Assembly (NCBI GenBank): GCA_030549775.1
Contig: CM060181.1
Span: 54,607,201 to 54,671,200, forward strand
Origin: Tamarix chinensis
Lineage: Eukaryota; Streptophyta; Magnoliopsida; Caryophyllales; Tamaricaceae
Length of the DNA: 64,000 bases
Reading direction: 5' to 3'
The notes beneath the pieces are model-generated. The model was not told where the DNA came from. It did no database searches and saw nothing but the letters and a program-made list of their open reading frames with translations. A program made the position numbers and the translations under genes. Below are positions 11,397 through 22,853 of this stretch, piece by piece (position 1 is the stretch's first letter; every line of letters begins with the position of its first letter).

Positions 11397-12038
11397 ATGC
11401 CTAGGAAACCAAGCATGGGTCGGCGAAAGATCGGAATAGCCAAAATTGAGGATGCTAATCAACGTCGAGATACTTTCTACAGACGTCGTTCCGGCCTTTT
11501 TAAGAAAGCTTCTGAACTTTGCACCCTTTGCGGTGTAGAGATTGCGGTCGTCGCCTTCTCTCCAACGGGAAAAGTTTTCTCCTTTGGTGAGCCCAATGTT
11601 GACGCTCTTGCTGATCGCTTCCTCACCCAAGGCTCGATGCCGAGTACTCAAGGAAGCACCCAGAGGAGCACAAGTATTCAGGAAGATCTGAACAAGCACC
11701 TCACTAGTCTTCTCGATCGTCTCGAGGCCGCGAAAAAGAAAGGCAAAGAGCTGGATCGCATGAAAGAGGAACGCCTAAGCCATTGTTGGTGGGAGAATCC
11801 TATTAATACTCTTGGACTGGCTGAACTCGAAAAGCTTCGTCCTCTCATGGAAAACCTGAAGGTGAGGATTGCAGATCATGTGAAAAAGGTATTTAGGGAA
11901 ACGCACAACAAAGTTGTTGGGGGTAGTGGCACGGGATCGGTGTCTGAACAGCATGAGAGGAAGCCTCATGTTGGTTTGATTACTTCTTCTTCCTCTCCTG
12001 GGTTTCACCCTTCTGATCGTGCTTTGGAACATTACTGA
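11397..12038 (+). CDS. AGL62-like: Type I (M-alpha) MADS-box transcription factor, AGL62-like
   Basis: An intact, intron-free 213-codon reading frame, as is usual for type I MADS genes. The MADS domain covers about residues 7-66: GRRKIGIAKIED, RRRSGLFKKASELCTLCG, then VEIAVVAFSPTGKVFSFGEP. The KVFSFG.P.V end is characteristic of the AGL62/AGL61/AGL23 group. About residues 95-165 are charged and likely coiled coil (HLTSLLDRLEAAKKKGKEL) and include CWWENPINTLGLAELEKL, the WWE.PI motif seen after the MADS domain in this group. There is no K-box, so it is not type II. Known relatives are nuclear DNA-binding proteins acting in female gametophyte, central cell or endosperm; that role here is inference. 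The TFSKRR position reads TFYRRR, an unusual change in the DNA-binding helix. Base composition is visibly less AT-rich than the surroundings. It is the only convincing host gene in the window. Confidence 0.93.
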   Translation: MPRKPSMGRRKIGIAKIEDANQRRDTFYRRRSGLFKKASELCTLCGVEIAVVAFSPTGKVFSFGEPNVDALADRFLTQGSMPSTQGSTQRSTSIQEDLNKHLTSLLDRLEAAKKKGKELDRMKEERLSHCWWENPINTLGLAELEKLRPLMENLKVRIADHVKKVFRETHNKVVGGSGTGSVSEQHERKPHVGLITSSSSPGFHPSDRALEHY

Positions 12039-12099
12039 ACTAGTTAAAAGGGTTTCTTGTTCTTTCCGATTGCTCGAACTTATCGCGTCTTTGATCAAG

Positions 12100-12105
12100 A
12101 ATAAA
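12100..12105 (+). terminator. Polyadenylation signal candidate of the MADS-box gene
   Basis: AATAAA lies 62 bases after the stop codon, in the expected range for a plant near-upstream polyadenylation element. The cleavage site is not determined. Confidence 0.5.
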
Positions 12106-12852
12106 TGACGCCATCGAGTAAAATTATCTTTAAGGCCTTAATTAGTACTTATTTAAAATGAAGTCTTAATATTTTAGATTTCGAGTTTACGTCGTTCTCA
12201 TGGGCTATGTGGAGTTGCACAATCTTTATGTCAGTTTTGACAAAACTAGACTTATATGCGTATTGTACTGCTATTTAAAGCCCCTATATTGATATTAATA
12301 AATCAAGCTTTATTTTTTAGTTAAAACCATTTCATTTCATCGGTATAATGAGAAAAAAATGCATGCAATTTCACGTAGTTGATTGCCTGGTGCTGTAGGT
12401 TACTGATTCACTAAGTCCCTGTTTGAAGGTATTTAAAAAAAAAAATAAGTTAAAAATTTTTAAAATAAATAATTATTTTAGATAAGTATTTTTGAGGAGT
12501 ACCTTTAAGTAAATCCTGACTAAATATCAGAACTTATTAATCCATTAGTAATTCTTTTCTAGATCTCGTATAGTTAGAAATGGAAAATAAATACTTTACG
12601 ATCATTATGAATATAAATTAGGTACTAGTATAACTAAGGCCATGAACCCTGAATTAATGTTTTTCTCGTCAACTTAGGTGAAGATAAGCGACTAATGTTA
12701 TAATGCCCACGTGCCCTATTAAGCGACTAATATGAAAGCAAGTGAAAGAGATGGCCACGTAAACATTACGGTCCTGTTTGTGAACTTGCGCTATATTGAT
12801 CGACGGCCCGTACCCGTACTGGTGGTGCTTAATAGGGTAGAAGAAGCTGGGA
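12106..12852. other. MADS 3' flank, no gene seen
   Basis: AT-rich spacer without a supported gene. A CCCTGTTTGAAGG segment at about 12416 followed by A-rich sequence resembles a decayed transposon end, but no partner end was found. Confidence 0.4.
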
Positions 12853-12970
12853 GGCAAGGAGGTGGTTCGGATGAAGCTGGCGCTGGGGCACGACGAGGAG
12901 GTTCGGGGGACGAAGCTGCACGTAGACAAGGAGGGGGTTCGGACGATGAAGCCGCAGAGAGACAAGGAGG
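12853..12970 (+). repeat. GC-rich minisatellite, about three copies of a 36-37 bp unit
   Basis: GGTTCGGA-type starts recur at 12863, 12899 and 12936 (with an isolated one near 13003), each followed by a GA-rich and then a GAAGC segment. It stands out as a GC-rich island in AT-rich DNA. An 80-codon frame (12732-12974) crosses it and encodes Gly/Glu/Ala/Arg repeats, but it has no other support as a gene. Confidence 0.65.
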
Positions 12971-13220
12971 CTAGAAGGTTCTTGTACGAAGATTAACTAG
13001 TGGTTCGGACGATCAATTAAGGAGAAATTTGTGTCCATTCGTAACCGACCGCTCCTACTAGCTAGCTCATCCTGTCAGCGTCATTCCTCGTCCACTTAAT
13101 TTCTTTCTTAATAGTTCTCGATCATGAGTTGCAGAGGCGCTCGTACAATGAATTACTAAAAACATAAACTTTAGAAGAGTTTTTTTGGCATACAATGTGG
13201 CCTCTAGGAGACCGCATGAG

Positions 13221-13234
13221 CCCCCCCCCCCCCC
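13221..13234 (+). repeat. Poly(C) run
   Basis: Fourteen consecutive C residues in otherwise mixed sequence. This is a likely site of length variation or sequencing error. Confidence 0.8.
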
Positions 13235-13449
13235 ACCCTTCCGTCGTTGAAAAAGTTGATGTTTGGAATTACATATAGCAAGTAAGCACCCTCCAATGCA
13301 AAATTACCTTGCGAATCTAAGTTCCCATGGTAGATTTAAGAAGCCCAGGAAATTACCGAGTTCGGCTATGTTGTCATCAAGTATGTAGCAGAATACAATT
13401 TGTGCTTATCGTATAAGGTTTTCCTTCGTTGAGTTTGTTTGAAGAAGCC

Positions 13450-13665
13450 TTCTATTTGATTCTAAAAAAATATTTAAAAAAAATTTAAAATAAAGAATAA
13501 TTTTCTTCAAATTTTTATTAAAGGATATTATATAGTTAATATTTAATAATTTTATTTCTTATTCTTTTTCTATTTCATTATCTCAGGTAAACAAAATATA
13601 AAAAATTATTTTTCTTTTTATTTTCTTTTTTTCAAAAAAATCTTTTCATGAACCAAATATAGCAT
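13450..13665. mobile_element. Possible MITE of about 215 bp
   Basis: The left part begins CTATTTGATTCTAAAAA and the right part, reversed, reads CTATATTTGGTTCATGAAAA, giving imperfect terminal inverted repeats. The interior is A/T-only spacer of the kind common in plant MITEs. A target duplication was not resolved. Confidence 0.4.
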
Positions 13666-13889
13666 AATTGATCGCGTATAGGACATGTCTTGTTTCATGA
13701 ACAAATGTGTCCTCATAACTGAAGGGAGAATGATAATCAAGGCATAGAAGGCTAGCAATAGCTATCCTATCCCACTCCTCACTTACAAAGTATCACTACT
13801 CAAGAATCATCAATTAATAACAACATATAAATAATTTGTTTGAAACCATTGATAAAATTGTAAAAGCTTGGGAGCGGGAACCTAGAATA

Positions 13890-14060
13890 AGTTTTAATAA
13901 CAGTTTCATACATTCACCATTAATAAAATGAAATGAGCCTTGTTTTGATAACGGTTATCAATAAACAGTTAACAAAACAAAAATGATGCCATGTTTTAAT
14001 AAGAATTAATGTAGGAATTGTTATTAAAACATGTTTTAATAACGGTTATATTTATAATCA
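13890..14060. repeat. Decayed subterminal repeats, left end of CACTA-2
   Basis: Motifs such as TTTTAATAACAG, TTTTGATAACGGTTATC, ATTGTTATTAAAACATG and TTTTAATAACGGTTAT recur in both orientations. They are degraded versions of the palindromic array seen clearly in CACTA-1. In En/Spm-type elements subterminal repeats bind the element's TnpA-like protein. Confidence 0.65.
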
Positions 14061-15802
14061 TTTTCAAAATATAGCGTATTAAAAAACTGCCCCTCCACTC
14101 CACTCTTCGTTCATTATGTCTATTTCAAAAATTCAATTCTCTCTTGCACTATTTTGCTCTACATCCTCTTCTTCATTTTGCCTAACGGTTGTCCTCATTT
14201 CACCAATCAATGGTCGTCGTCTCTTCTTCTTGCTTATTGACAAACGTTTTTCTTCTCCTCTAGTTATCATCGTCGTTTTCTGTGTTTTTGTTTTTCGGCC
14301 AAGGTTGTGTCGACAATTTGTCTGCCCATACGTTCATCCTTCTTCCCTGCCTCACCTCCTTGCCTTAACCTCTCCCCTTCTCCCTTGCACGCCCCTTTTC
14401 TTACCATTCCAAGCTCCTACAAGCACACTAATTGGCTCACGTCTCTATAGCCTCCCTGCCCCGACAACCCTTCTCCTGCTACGTATATTTTTTTTTTCTT
14501 TCATTATAAATATATGCATGCATGTTATTTAGTAGGTATTATGTGTGTTATTGTTTGTATGATATATGTTCGCCTTTATTGCTATATTGTTATGCTTTTT
14601 GGCTGCACGTTGAGTTTATCCCTCTATAATTTTATGCATGCATGGTTGTAGATCGATACCTTTGATATTAAAAAAAAATTCTATTAATATATGCATGCAT
14701 GTTAGTATAGTATGCTGCTAAAAATTTTTACGTAATTCATTTATTTTTTTGCTAACAAAATGTTATTGCTTGTGTGATGTAGAAGTGCCTCTCATAAATT
14801 ATTGCTGATATAGGTTAATTATGTTGTTAGCTTAACATAATATTTTGTTAATATATTACATTATATATTTAAGATTAATAAGGCTATAGAATTTACATAT
14901 TTTTATAATTTAAAAAGTTAGACAACAATCTTAATAACATAATTTAGTATGTGCTCTCTTTTATAAGTAGGGACATGGCGCACTTGCCTATTATTTACAT
15001 ACCTCCACCATATTTGTGCATGGCACCTAATTTAGATTTTCTAATCCATGTGATATGATTATAGGAGGAGCTTGGTTGCTTGTTTGTGAGTGGATCATAT
15101 GTTGATTCATTCCGTTTTAAATCATATCATTTGTTGTTGACATTGCCTCAGTTGAGTCATGGTCAGCAGCATCAGCTAGTTATTTGCAGTTGTTTGTTCA
15201 CTGTACCAATGTACCACACCTGAGATTTGTTAAGGGTAAGGATTTTGCAAGGGATTATGATCAGATAGCGAGAGATCTGATGGTCATACATGACAAGTGG
15301 AAATTTCATAATAGCTTACCCCCAAGTATATACCCTAGTTACCCTAGACTATCTGTCACTGAACTCTATTGATAATGTCAGTGAGCAGATGTCGAGACAA
15401 GTGGACTCTGAGAGTAATGGGTTCTATTCAGCCTAGGCAAGACTACTGACGGATTACATAGGATCATTAGGGGATATTCTTAGTTAGGTGTTTTAGTTGG
15501 AGCAACATTTTGATGTATATATCATTGTTATTGCCTTAGGTTTCTTCTTAGTTTTCGGGTCTTATTTTAAACGCATAATATGTATTTACTTTTAAATTTA
15601 CAACCCTTGTATAAATATTTGATATGTATATACATATGAACTCTTTCTAAGTAAGAATGGTTTGTGTATTGGTATATTTTTATTCCCTTGTTGGAATGGT
15701 TTATATGTATAGTAACAGAATAACATGATATATTATATAAATATGAATTATTTCTAACCATGAATGATTTGTGAATTAGTAAGGGATATGGAAACATGTT
15801 GG

Positions 15803-15834
<32 letters not shown>

Positions 15835-16029
15835 TTTCAAAATAGCATGAGACATTATACAAATATGAATTCTTTCTAAGCACGAAAAATATGTGAATTA
15901 GTTTATAGAAATGAATTGATTCGTAATAATATTTTTCATAAGATACATATAGATTGGAAAACTATGAATCAAAAATTGATATCTACAAATCATTTTTCTA
16001 GATAATATGACAAAGGAGTTAAATTTTAA
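14061..16029 (+). other. CACTA-2 left interior, no clear gene
   Basis: Contains a C+T-rich stretch (14100-14480), an AT-rich segment and a (TA)n run at 15810-15832. At 15184-15372 there is an open frame with FVKGKDFARDYDQIARDL and neighbouring broken coding-like sequence that I could not assign. It might be part of a captured gene or an upstream transposase exon, but nothing like it is present in CACTA-1. Confidence 0.4.
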
Positions 16030-16945
16030 TCAAGTTTGCAGTATAACATACTCAAGATACTAGTAGAATAATTTGTCCTTATTTGAACTATGCTTATACT
16101 CAATGTGTCAATGCTAATAATTTCAAAGATCATTTATTTGTCTACGGAATTGACATAAGTTATACTTGTTGGATATGGAATGGTGAGACAGAGTCTAGAT
16201 GTAATAATTAGAAAGGTAGGGGATATTAGTGGACCATTTGACAATAATGAGGGTGATTTGTTACAGGAGATAACTCAAAAGGTTGAGGCAAGAATTTGGG
16301 GTTGTCTAAAAATTTTGGATAAGTTATAAGTAAATTAGAAAACCCTGTGTATGGTGATTCTAAGAAGTTTACGAGATTATCCGCAACTTTAAAGTTGTAC
16401 AACTTAAAATCATGTAACGGATGGAGTGATAAAAGTTTCATAGAATTATTGACAATTATGAAAGAAGTGTTTCCCGATTATAATGTTCCACCCAATTGTA
16501 CCTATGAAGTGAAGAAGATCATTTCATATATGGGTATGAGTTATAGAATATACATGCATGCCCTAATGATTGTATATTATTTCATAATAAATATGCATAT
16601 TTAGATAATTGTCCTAATCAAGAATACAAAGCACCATGATACAAGAAGAACAAGATGTCATCTATGGTGTTATGGTATTTTCCTATACTATGAAGATTCA
16701 GGTAAATGTTTAATGATATCCAAGATGCAATGAACTTGAGATGGCATACTGATAAGAAGATAGATGATGGGATTCTGAGTCATCCATCTAACACTCCACA
16801 TTAGATGATGATTGATGATTTGTGTTCAAAATTTGGCAAAGAACTAAGAAACTTGCGTCTTCCACTTTTCTATGAATGGTATGAATCCATACAATCAAGG
16901 CACATACAGTATATAGTCGATTATTTTGGTTATATACAATCTACC
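16030..16945 (+). pseudogene. TNP2-type (TnpD-like) CACTA transposase remnant, N-terminal part
   Basis: Pieced over frameshifts and stops, the plus strand gives first the transposase-associated domain (NNFKDHLFVYGIDISYTCW, then IWNGE, about 16110-16190). The TNP2 core follows: KKFTRLSATLKLYNLKS, NGWSDKSFIELL, IHACPNDCILF, KMSSMVLWYFPI, LRWHTDKKIDDGILSHP and GKELRNLRL, then the DGMNP box around 16875-16890. The cysteine-rich and WYFP motifs are diagnostic of TNP2, which binds and cuts CACTA ends. The sequence stops at 16945, in the NLPP motif, where element B begins; the rest of TNP2 is absent. At least four stops or frameshifts make it inactive. Confidence 0.88.
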
Positions 16946-19815
16946 ACTTTCTCCTCCTCCTCCTCCTCCTCCTCCTCCTTCTCCTTCTCCTTCTTCTTCT
17001 CCTTCTTCTCCTCCTTCTTCTTCTTCTCCTCCTCCTCCACCTCCTTCTCCTCCTCCTTCTTATCCTCCTTCTCCCCCTCCTTCTTCTCCTCCTTCTTCTT
17101 ACTCTCCTCCTCCTCCTCCTCCTCCACCCCTACCTCCCCACTATTCTAGCCTTTTCTTTCCTTCCCTATGACAAACTTTGTCGATTCCCAACCATCTACT
17201 ATGACGAAGCCTACTACACCACACCCCTAAGCAATAGTAATTTTTATTGTTGTTGCCCCTCCCCCTCTTATGCCATCTACCAATATCTTCCCTCCCTTCG
17301 TCCATCTTCCACCACTACCTTCAGCCCTCTATAGCTACTTTCCCACCACTCCTTCCTATACTGGCTATGACATTCCACCATCATCTCCGCCATTCCTAGC
17401 CCTTGCACCACTTCTCGTTGCAACTATGCCTTCTTGCACAAGCCCCCTAAGGCTCTGCCATCACCGCCAACCTTCACCACTTCCACCATATTCTCCCCCT
17501 TCCAGACCCAACCAACCACCTAACTCCCATCCCCTCCACCGACGCGCATGCTTAATTTGTGTTATTTGTTGTTAAGTATGGCTCATGTTGCATGCACTGC
17601 ATGAATTTGTGTTGTTTTTACATAAGTATGTGATGTATTATATATATAATGGTATTTTGATAACGTTTCAAATATTTATATTTTTTATTATTTTATATGT
17701 TAAATTATTAATTTGGTATTTTAGTATTATTTTTATAGACAATGTTGATTGGCAGGATCTCATAGTATTTAGTAAGATATTGTTGCTTTTACATTTTTAT
17801 CTAGAATTTAGTTTTATACTCACCTAAAATGTTAAAATTTGCATGATAGTACATTAGGGTTTTTGTGTTGAAATATGTTAAGCATGATTTATTAAATTAT
17901 AATTATCTATTATATCCTATAAATCTACAATAAGAGCATGTTATTATGTGTAAAATAATTCAAGGAAAAAATTATGGTAAAAATAATCTTTCATGATCAT
18001 GTGTGACATGTACATAAAAAATGATAGGATGATATGCTTAAATCTATTTATGGAATGTTAATCATGGATGTGAGTCCTAGGGGTAATTTTTTCAATTTAG
18101 TGTATTATGATTCTTACCATGACAAGCATGCTTAATTTGTGTTATTTGTTGTTAAGCATAAGATTATGTGATGTTAGATGTATTAGATATACATACTAGG
18201 GTGTTATATGCAAAACCTTAAATTAGGGTAAATTAGTCATTTAGCTTATCTAAAAATTTATCTACATAATAAATTGGTTTAATTATTATGTTTTAATTTT
18301 TTTAATGGCAACTTGGTAAATAAAATGGATTTAATAATTTAAGAGGATGCTAATGTGGTAATTTTCACCTTAGGGGTATTTTGGTTATTTTTGGCCTAAT
18401 GCACCTAAAAGTGAATAATTGAGCAAATGATGGCCTTATTATATTTTTATAATTGACATTGGCAATGATCTTGATTATGGATATCTCAGAATAATTGAAA
18501 ATGAGTAAAATGGTTAATCACAAAAATTGGATCTATGTAATTGTATGCGATTTCGTAGTAGCCTTAATAAAATACTAATACTTAAAGTGAAATACCTTGA
18601 GATTGAGAATGGTAGCTCATTAGGGGTCGTTATCCTAAAGACATGGTTTAGCCTGTGGTTAGTTTTGGATTTTTATTGATGTGCCTTAATGCCCCATTCA
18701 AGCCTATATCTTGCTCTATTCTATTATATAGACTGATAGGGGGTATGCATACTTATGGAGTAGGTGTCCTTATCAACAAGGTACTATAATATCTTTATGT
18801 ATCAGTGTAGCTAAGGTACCTTTACATCCTTGGGTTGATAGTCGGTAGGATACCATGCTACATTAGTGGCCTTGATATGGCTGGAGTACCTTAGTGTCTC
18901 TAGGTTTGATGTGTTCTTCCCTCGAGTAGACAAAAATGGAAATGATTGATGGATTATAGGATTATTGGATGATATAGTAGCAAACTTTGTGCCTGCCTAT
19001 GTTTCAGTAGCTGCCTTCATTCTTACCTATGATGTGATGAGTTGTTATTGATTAGTACCTGCAAGCCTACCTATATTATGAGATTTGTTGGGATTGATGA
19101 CGAGGTATATGGCATGTGGTTATTATCATGAATCTGAGGTTGATGTTGTTTCCAATTATACTGCAAAGAGCATCAATTGGATGTTCCATTGGTAAATTTC
19201 AATTAATTCCAAATAAATGAGTATGGTTAGTATGAGGTATTAGCATCATGTGATTATACGAATGGCTAGTTAATGCATGTATAGTTTGACGTTTTATACC
19301 ATATTTTATTGTGATTCCTTTCATGTATTCTATGCTGATTTTTTTCAGTTTAGTACAAAGGGTTTCTCCATACCATTGTACTGAATGGTTCTTTCCATAG
19401 GGCCTTGCCTATTTAATGGGCAGTGATCTTTGTAGGTTAGCTTTTGAGCTTAGTCAAAGCTAGTAGTTTGATTGAAAGAGCCTAAAGCTATCTGATGCCT
19501 TCGGTATTTTGATTTTAGTTGTATTTTGGAAACTTGTGTCCTTCTATATTCTCTACCTCTAAGTTTTTTAAATCTCTAGTGTTGCTTTTTATATAGCACA
19601 GTACTTTTCTTTTTTCTCCTTTTATACTGATTCTTGTAATCATGTTATAAATCTAAGCAGATTAATGAATTTAGCCTTAGCTTTTGGTATGGGAATAGTG
19701 AGGGTAACTAGACTTGTACCAAGTGTGGAGGATACACTCTTCAATTTTATTATTTTAGCTTCTACGTCTAACTTTGAAAACGAATTTTTTTGGTTCGTAA
19801 AAATGGGACGTTACA
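16946..19815 (+). mobile_element. 5' LTR of element B (start missing)
   Basis: It ends ...GGGACGTTACA directly before the primer-binding site. It begins inside a (CTC/TTC)n tract at 16951-17130 that corresponds to the tract at 22157-22270 of the 3' LTR. Motifs shared with the 3' LTR include GTGTTGAAATATGTTAAGC and CATGACAAGCATGCTTAATT-type segments. Proline- and serine-rich open frames in the tract are not genes. Confidence 0.75.
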
Positions 19816-19817
19816 AG

Positions 19818-19830
19818 TTAGTATCAGAGC
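19818..19830 (+). other. Primer-binding site of element B (tRNA-iMet type)
   Basis: TTAGTATCAGAGC follows the LTR end (GTTACA) after two bases. It matches TGGTATCAGAGC, the complement of initiator tRNA-Met, except at one position. Confidence 0.75.
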
Positions 19831-20179
19831 TTTTGGTTATTGAGAATTGGGTTTTTATTAGAGATTTGCTTCTCATGATATTAAATGTTTTAACAAGAAA
19901 ACATATTCTCCCTCTCTTAGTGTTTTGAAATCTGGATTAGTCTTGTGAGTTTATGAGTGTGCGTAGACTAAGTGATCATGATTTTTCTTTATGTGTTATG
20001 TGCTTGTGAGATATGACCTTTCTTAATGCAATTACTATTTTGTAAGTAGTTCAACACGGCTTTGAATGGACTTGTTGGCTATTTGGAAAGGGCATTCAAG
20101 GCTTTCCTAAAGTTTATTTAGCTTCCATCTGCCTCTATCTGAGCCTCTATAGACTTCGTATTACCCTCGATAAAGTATA

Positions 20180-21010
20180 GGAAAGGATTATCTTCATAGA
20201 TTTTTGGGCCATCATCCCATGACCTACACGGGAGAAGAAGACCCCATTGTGTTAGAAGGATGGATTCACAATTTTGATAGGATGTTCGATGTATTTAGTT
20301 GCCCAAAAGCACAAAAAGTAAGCATTGTCGCATATTTTCTTTAAGGACCCATAGATGCTTGGTGGGTAGGTTTTCATGCTCAAGCAAAATCGTCAATTCC
20401 TTAGGGAGACTTCAAGGAAACCTTTTGTATGCATTTCTACATCGAGAGCATCAAGAGGGACAAGTTCAAGGAGTTCATGTAGTTTACTCAATAAAGTCTA
20501 ACTATGTAGGAGCATCACACGCAATTTATAAAGTTAATGTGGTTTGCTCTTGGTATAAATGCTAGTGAGGCTATGGTTGTGTTCCAATTCGAGCAAGGAA
20601 TTCACTTTAGTATTTGGAGTATGATGGGTGCAGTTGTTTTCCATGACTTGGATACCGTGTATGAGTGGACGTGTGTCACCAATGCTTTACTCTAGGAGTA
20701 GACTTTGATTTTGGGTAAAAAGAAACCAAAGATGTAGGATTCCAGGGGAAAAAGTTAGCCCCTTAGTGTTAGAGTTTCGAGCATTCAACTTTAGACTAGG
20801 GTTCAACATAAGAATGGTCAAAGTGGTTCCTTTAGCAGAGGTATTCAAAGTTTGATCTGACACTTTCACTATCGTTGTTATGGGCAAGATCACCCACATA
20901 AGGATTGCATGAGGAAGTTGATTTAGTGCCATGACTGTGGTCAGCTTGAGCATAGAAGCTTCAAGTGCTACTACACAACCTATGGTAGAGTTTAGAGGTC
21001 CCAACAATAG
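20180..21010 (+). pseudogene. Gag remnant of element B
   Basis: The plus strand, with many stops, gives VSIVAYFL and DAWW, then ESIKRDKFKEFM, EYHTQF-like wording, FEQGIHFSIWSMMGAVVF and DLDTVYEW. This is the retrotransposon gag domain with the HFYPESIKRDKFKEF signature of Ty3/gypsy elements. Two zinc knuckles follow: one degraded (YGQDHPHKDC, about 20875-20910) and one good (CHDCGQLEHRSFKC, about 20928-20969, CX2CX4HX4C). No protease or RT follows; the purine-rich tract and LTR start come within 300 bases. Confidence 0.75.
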
Positions 21011-21290
21011 CTAGCTAAGTAGGTGTTGATGTTTGGAGAGATCCACTCTACCAATCCAATAGGAGCATATGAGCAAGTGCTAGATCCCAATGTGTCTCCT
21101 CCTAATGTAATAACACTTCTTCCTCAATCATTTCCCATGTGTTAGGTTTTATGTCTATGTTTCTCCGTAGCATTTTTGTGCTAGTAGGGTTCCTTGTTTT
21201 TAAGGGGGTAGTTGTTCCCCTAGGTGCCTTGTGTATCCCTACACATGTTTTTTTAGTAGTGCAGCATAGACTTCAAGGATGAATTCAATT

Positions 21291-21306
21291 TTTCAGGGGA
21301 TAGTGA
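21291..21306 (+). other. Polypurine tract of element B
   Basis: TTCAGGGGATAGTGA lies directly before the 3' LTR start TGTAACACTC. It is equivalent to the tract before LTR A at 4664-4676. Confidence 0.6.
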
Positions 21307-22801
21307 TGTAACACTCTATAATTTTACAACCTTTGCTTTTAGTTGGCCTAATTATTAATTCATAATATTTTCATCGTAACCTAAATAAATTCCTAAACAT
21401 TTTTTCCAATTTTTTACCTCTTTCCTTTTCATTAAGCCTATTCTAAACCTAATTATTTTTCACAGATTATTTTCATTCATACCCAACATCCTAACATGGC
21501 CAAATTAAACCTAAAGCTAAAATAAACTAACTTATTTTTCTTTTACCCTATCATTTTAGGTTCCTAAAACTACCCTCTACACAACCTTATTCATTTACCC
21601 TTATGTGCCCTAAACTCCTCCCCCAAACACTCTCCTAATCTCCCTCCTCTTCCCGTGCTTTTCCTACACCTATCATCCCTCACTCTCTGCTACACCATAC
21701 TCCTCTCCCTCCTATGACTGAACTGCACACATCTATACCTCCTAGCCTTACCTATATAAACATAAACAACCCCTCCTCTCCTCTCTTCTCCGTCATGTAT
21801 AGCATCTTACCTTCCCACCATTTCCTCTATGTGCACACACCACCTAACCTTCCTTTCTTCTTCTTCTTCTCCTTATTCTTCTTTCTTTATTCTTGTTCCT
21901 CCCATCTGCTTATCTCTTTCACTTTTCTTCCTGTCTTCTACTTTCCTATAATAGTTATTACCAAAGCCTTCCCCAACTCCTCAACTCACACCTCCTCTAG
22001 GAAATGACAAGTATTGCTCTAGCTGCTCACCCCTCCCCATTCCCTGCCATAACCATGCACTTCATCCACCAAAGCACCACACCACTAACACCCAACAGCC
22101 TACGCCTCACCATTCCTAGCAATAACCATCACCACTTGTCACCCTACACTTCTATTCTCCTCCTCCTCCTCCTCCTCCTCATCTTAATCCTTCTCCTTCT
22201 CCTTCTCCTTCTCCTTCTCCTTCTTCTCCTTCTTCTTCTTCTGCCGCTTCTTCTTCTTCTTCTTTTTCTTCCCCACTACCATAACTTTTATTCTTTTTTC
22301 TTCTTTGGGTAGACTTTTTTGATCCCCAACCAACCATTGTGCTAAAACCTACTGCACCTCACCCCTAGGCAATGGTAATTTCTGTTGTTGCTACCCCTCC
22401 CCCTTCAATGTCATCTATCGTTGCCTTCGCTCCCTCCTTCCTCCATCTTCCTCTGCTAACCACCACCACCTTCGACCTTTTATCAGTGTCTTCCCTCCTC
22501 TCCTTCCTACACCAACCGAGACATTCCACCATCACCTCCTCCATTCATAGCCCCTATACCACCTCCTATTGCAACTGTGCCCTCCTACACTAGCCCACCG
22601 AGCCATTACCATCACTACCAGCCTCCATCATTGCCACCATCTTATCCCCCTACCCCACTAGGTTAGCTATCCAACTCCTCCTTCCCCCTTACATGTACAT
22701 GGTTCACGTTGCATGCACTATGCGAGTTTGTGTTGTTTTTAAGTATTTGATGTATTATATATATGTAAGGGTATTTTGGTAATATTTGAAAATTAAATAT
22801 T

Positions 22802-22853
<52 letters not shown>

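Noticed and set aside
11379..12098. Two minus-strand open frames of 106-107 codons opposite the MADS gene
   Set aside because: Antisense shadows of the MADS coding sequence with no domain of their own.
12732..12974. 80-codon Gly/Glu/Ala/Arg-rich frame
   Set aside because: Its second half is the GC-rich 36-37 bp minisatellite. No start context, splice signal or domain supports a gene.
14116..14532. 138-codon frame with a hydrophobic, signal-like start
   Set aside because: C+T-rich sequence inside CACTA-2; hydrophobicity follows from composition and no homologous exon is in CACTA-1.
22004..22312. Leucine-rich 102-codon frame
   Set aside because: Translation of a (CTC/CTT)n microsatellite in LTR B.
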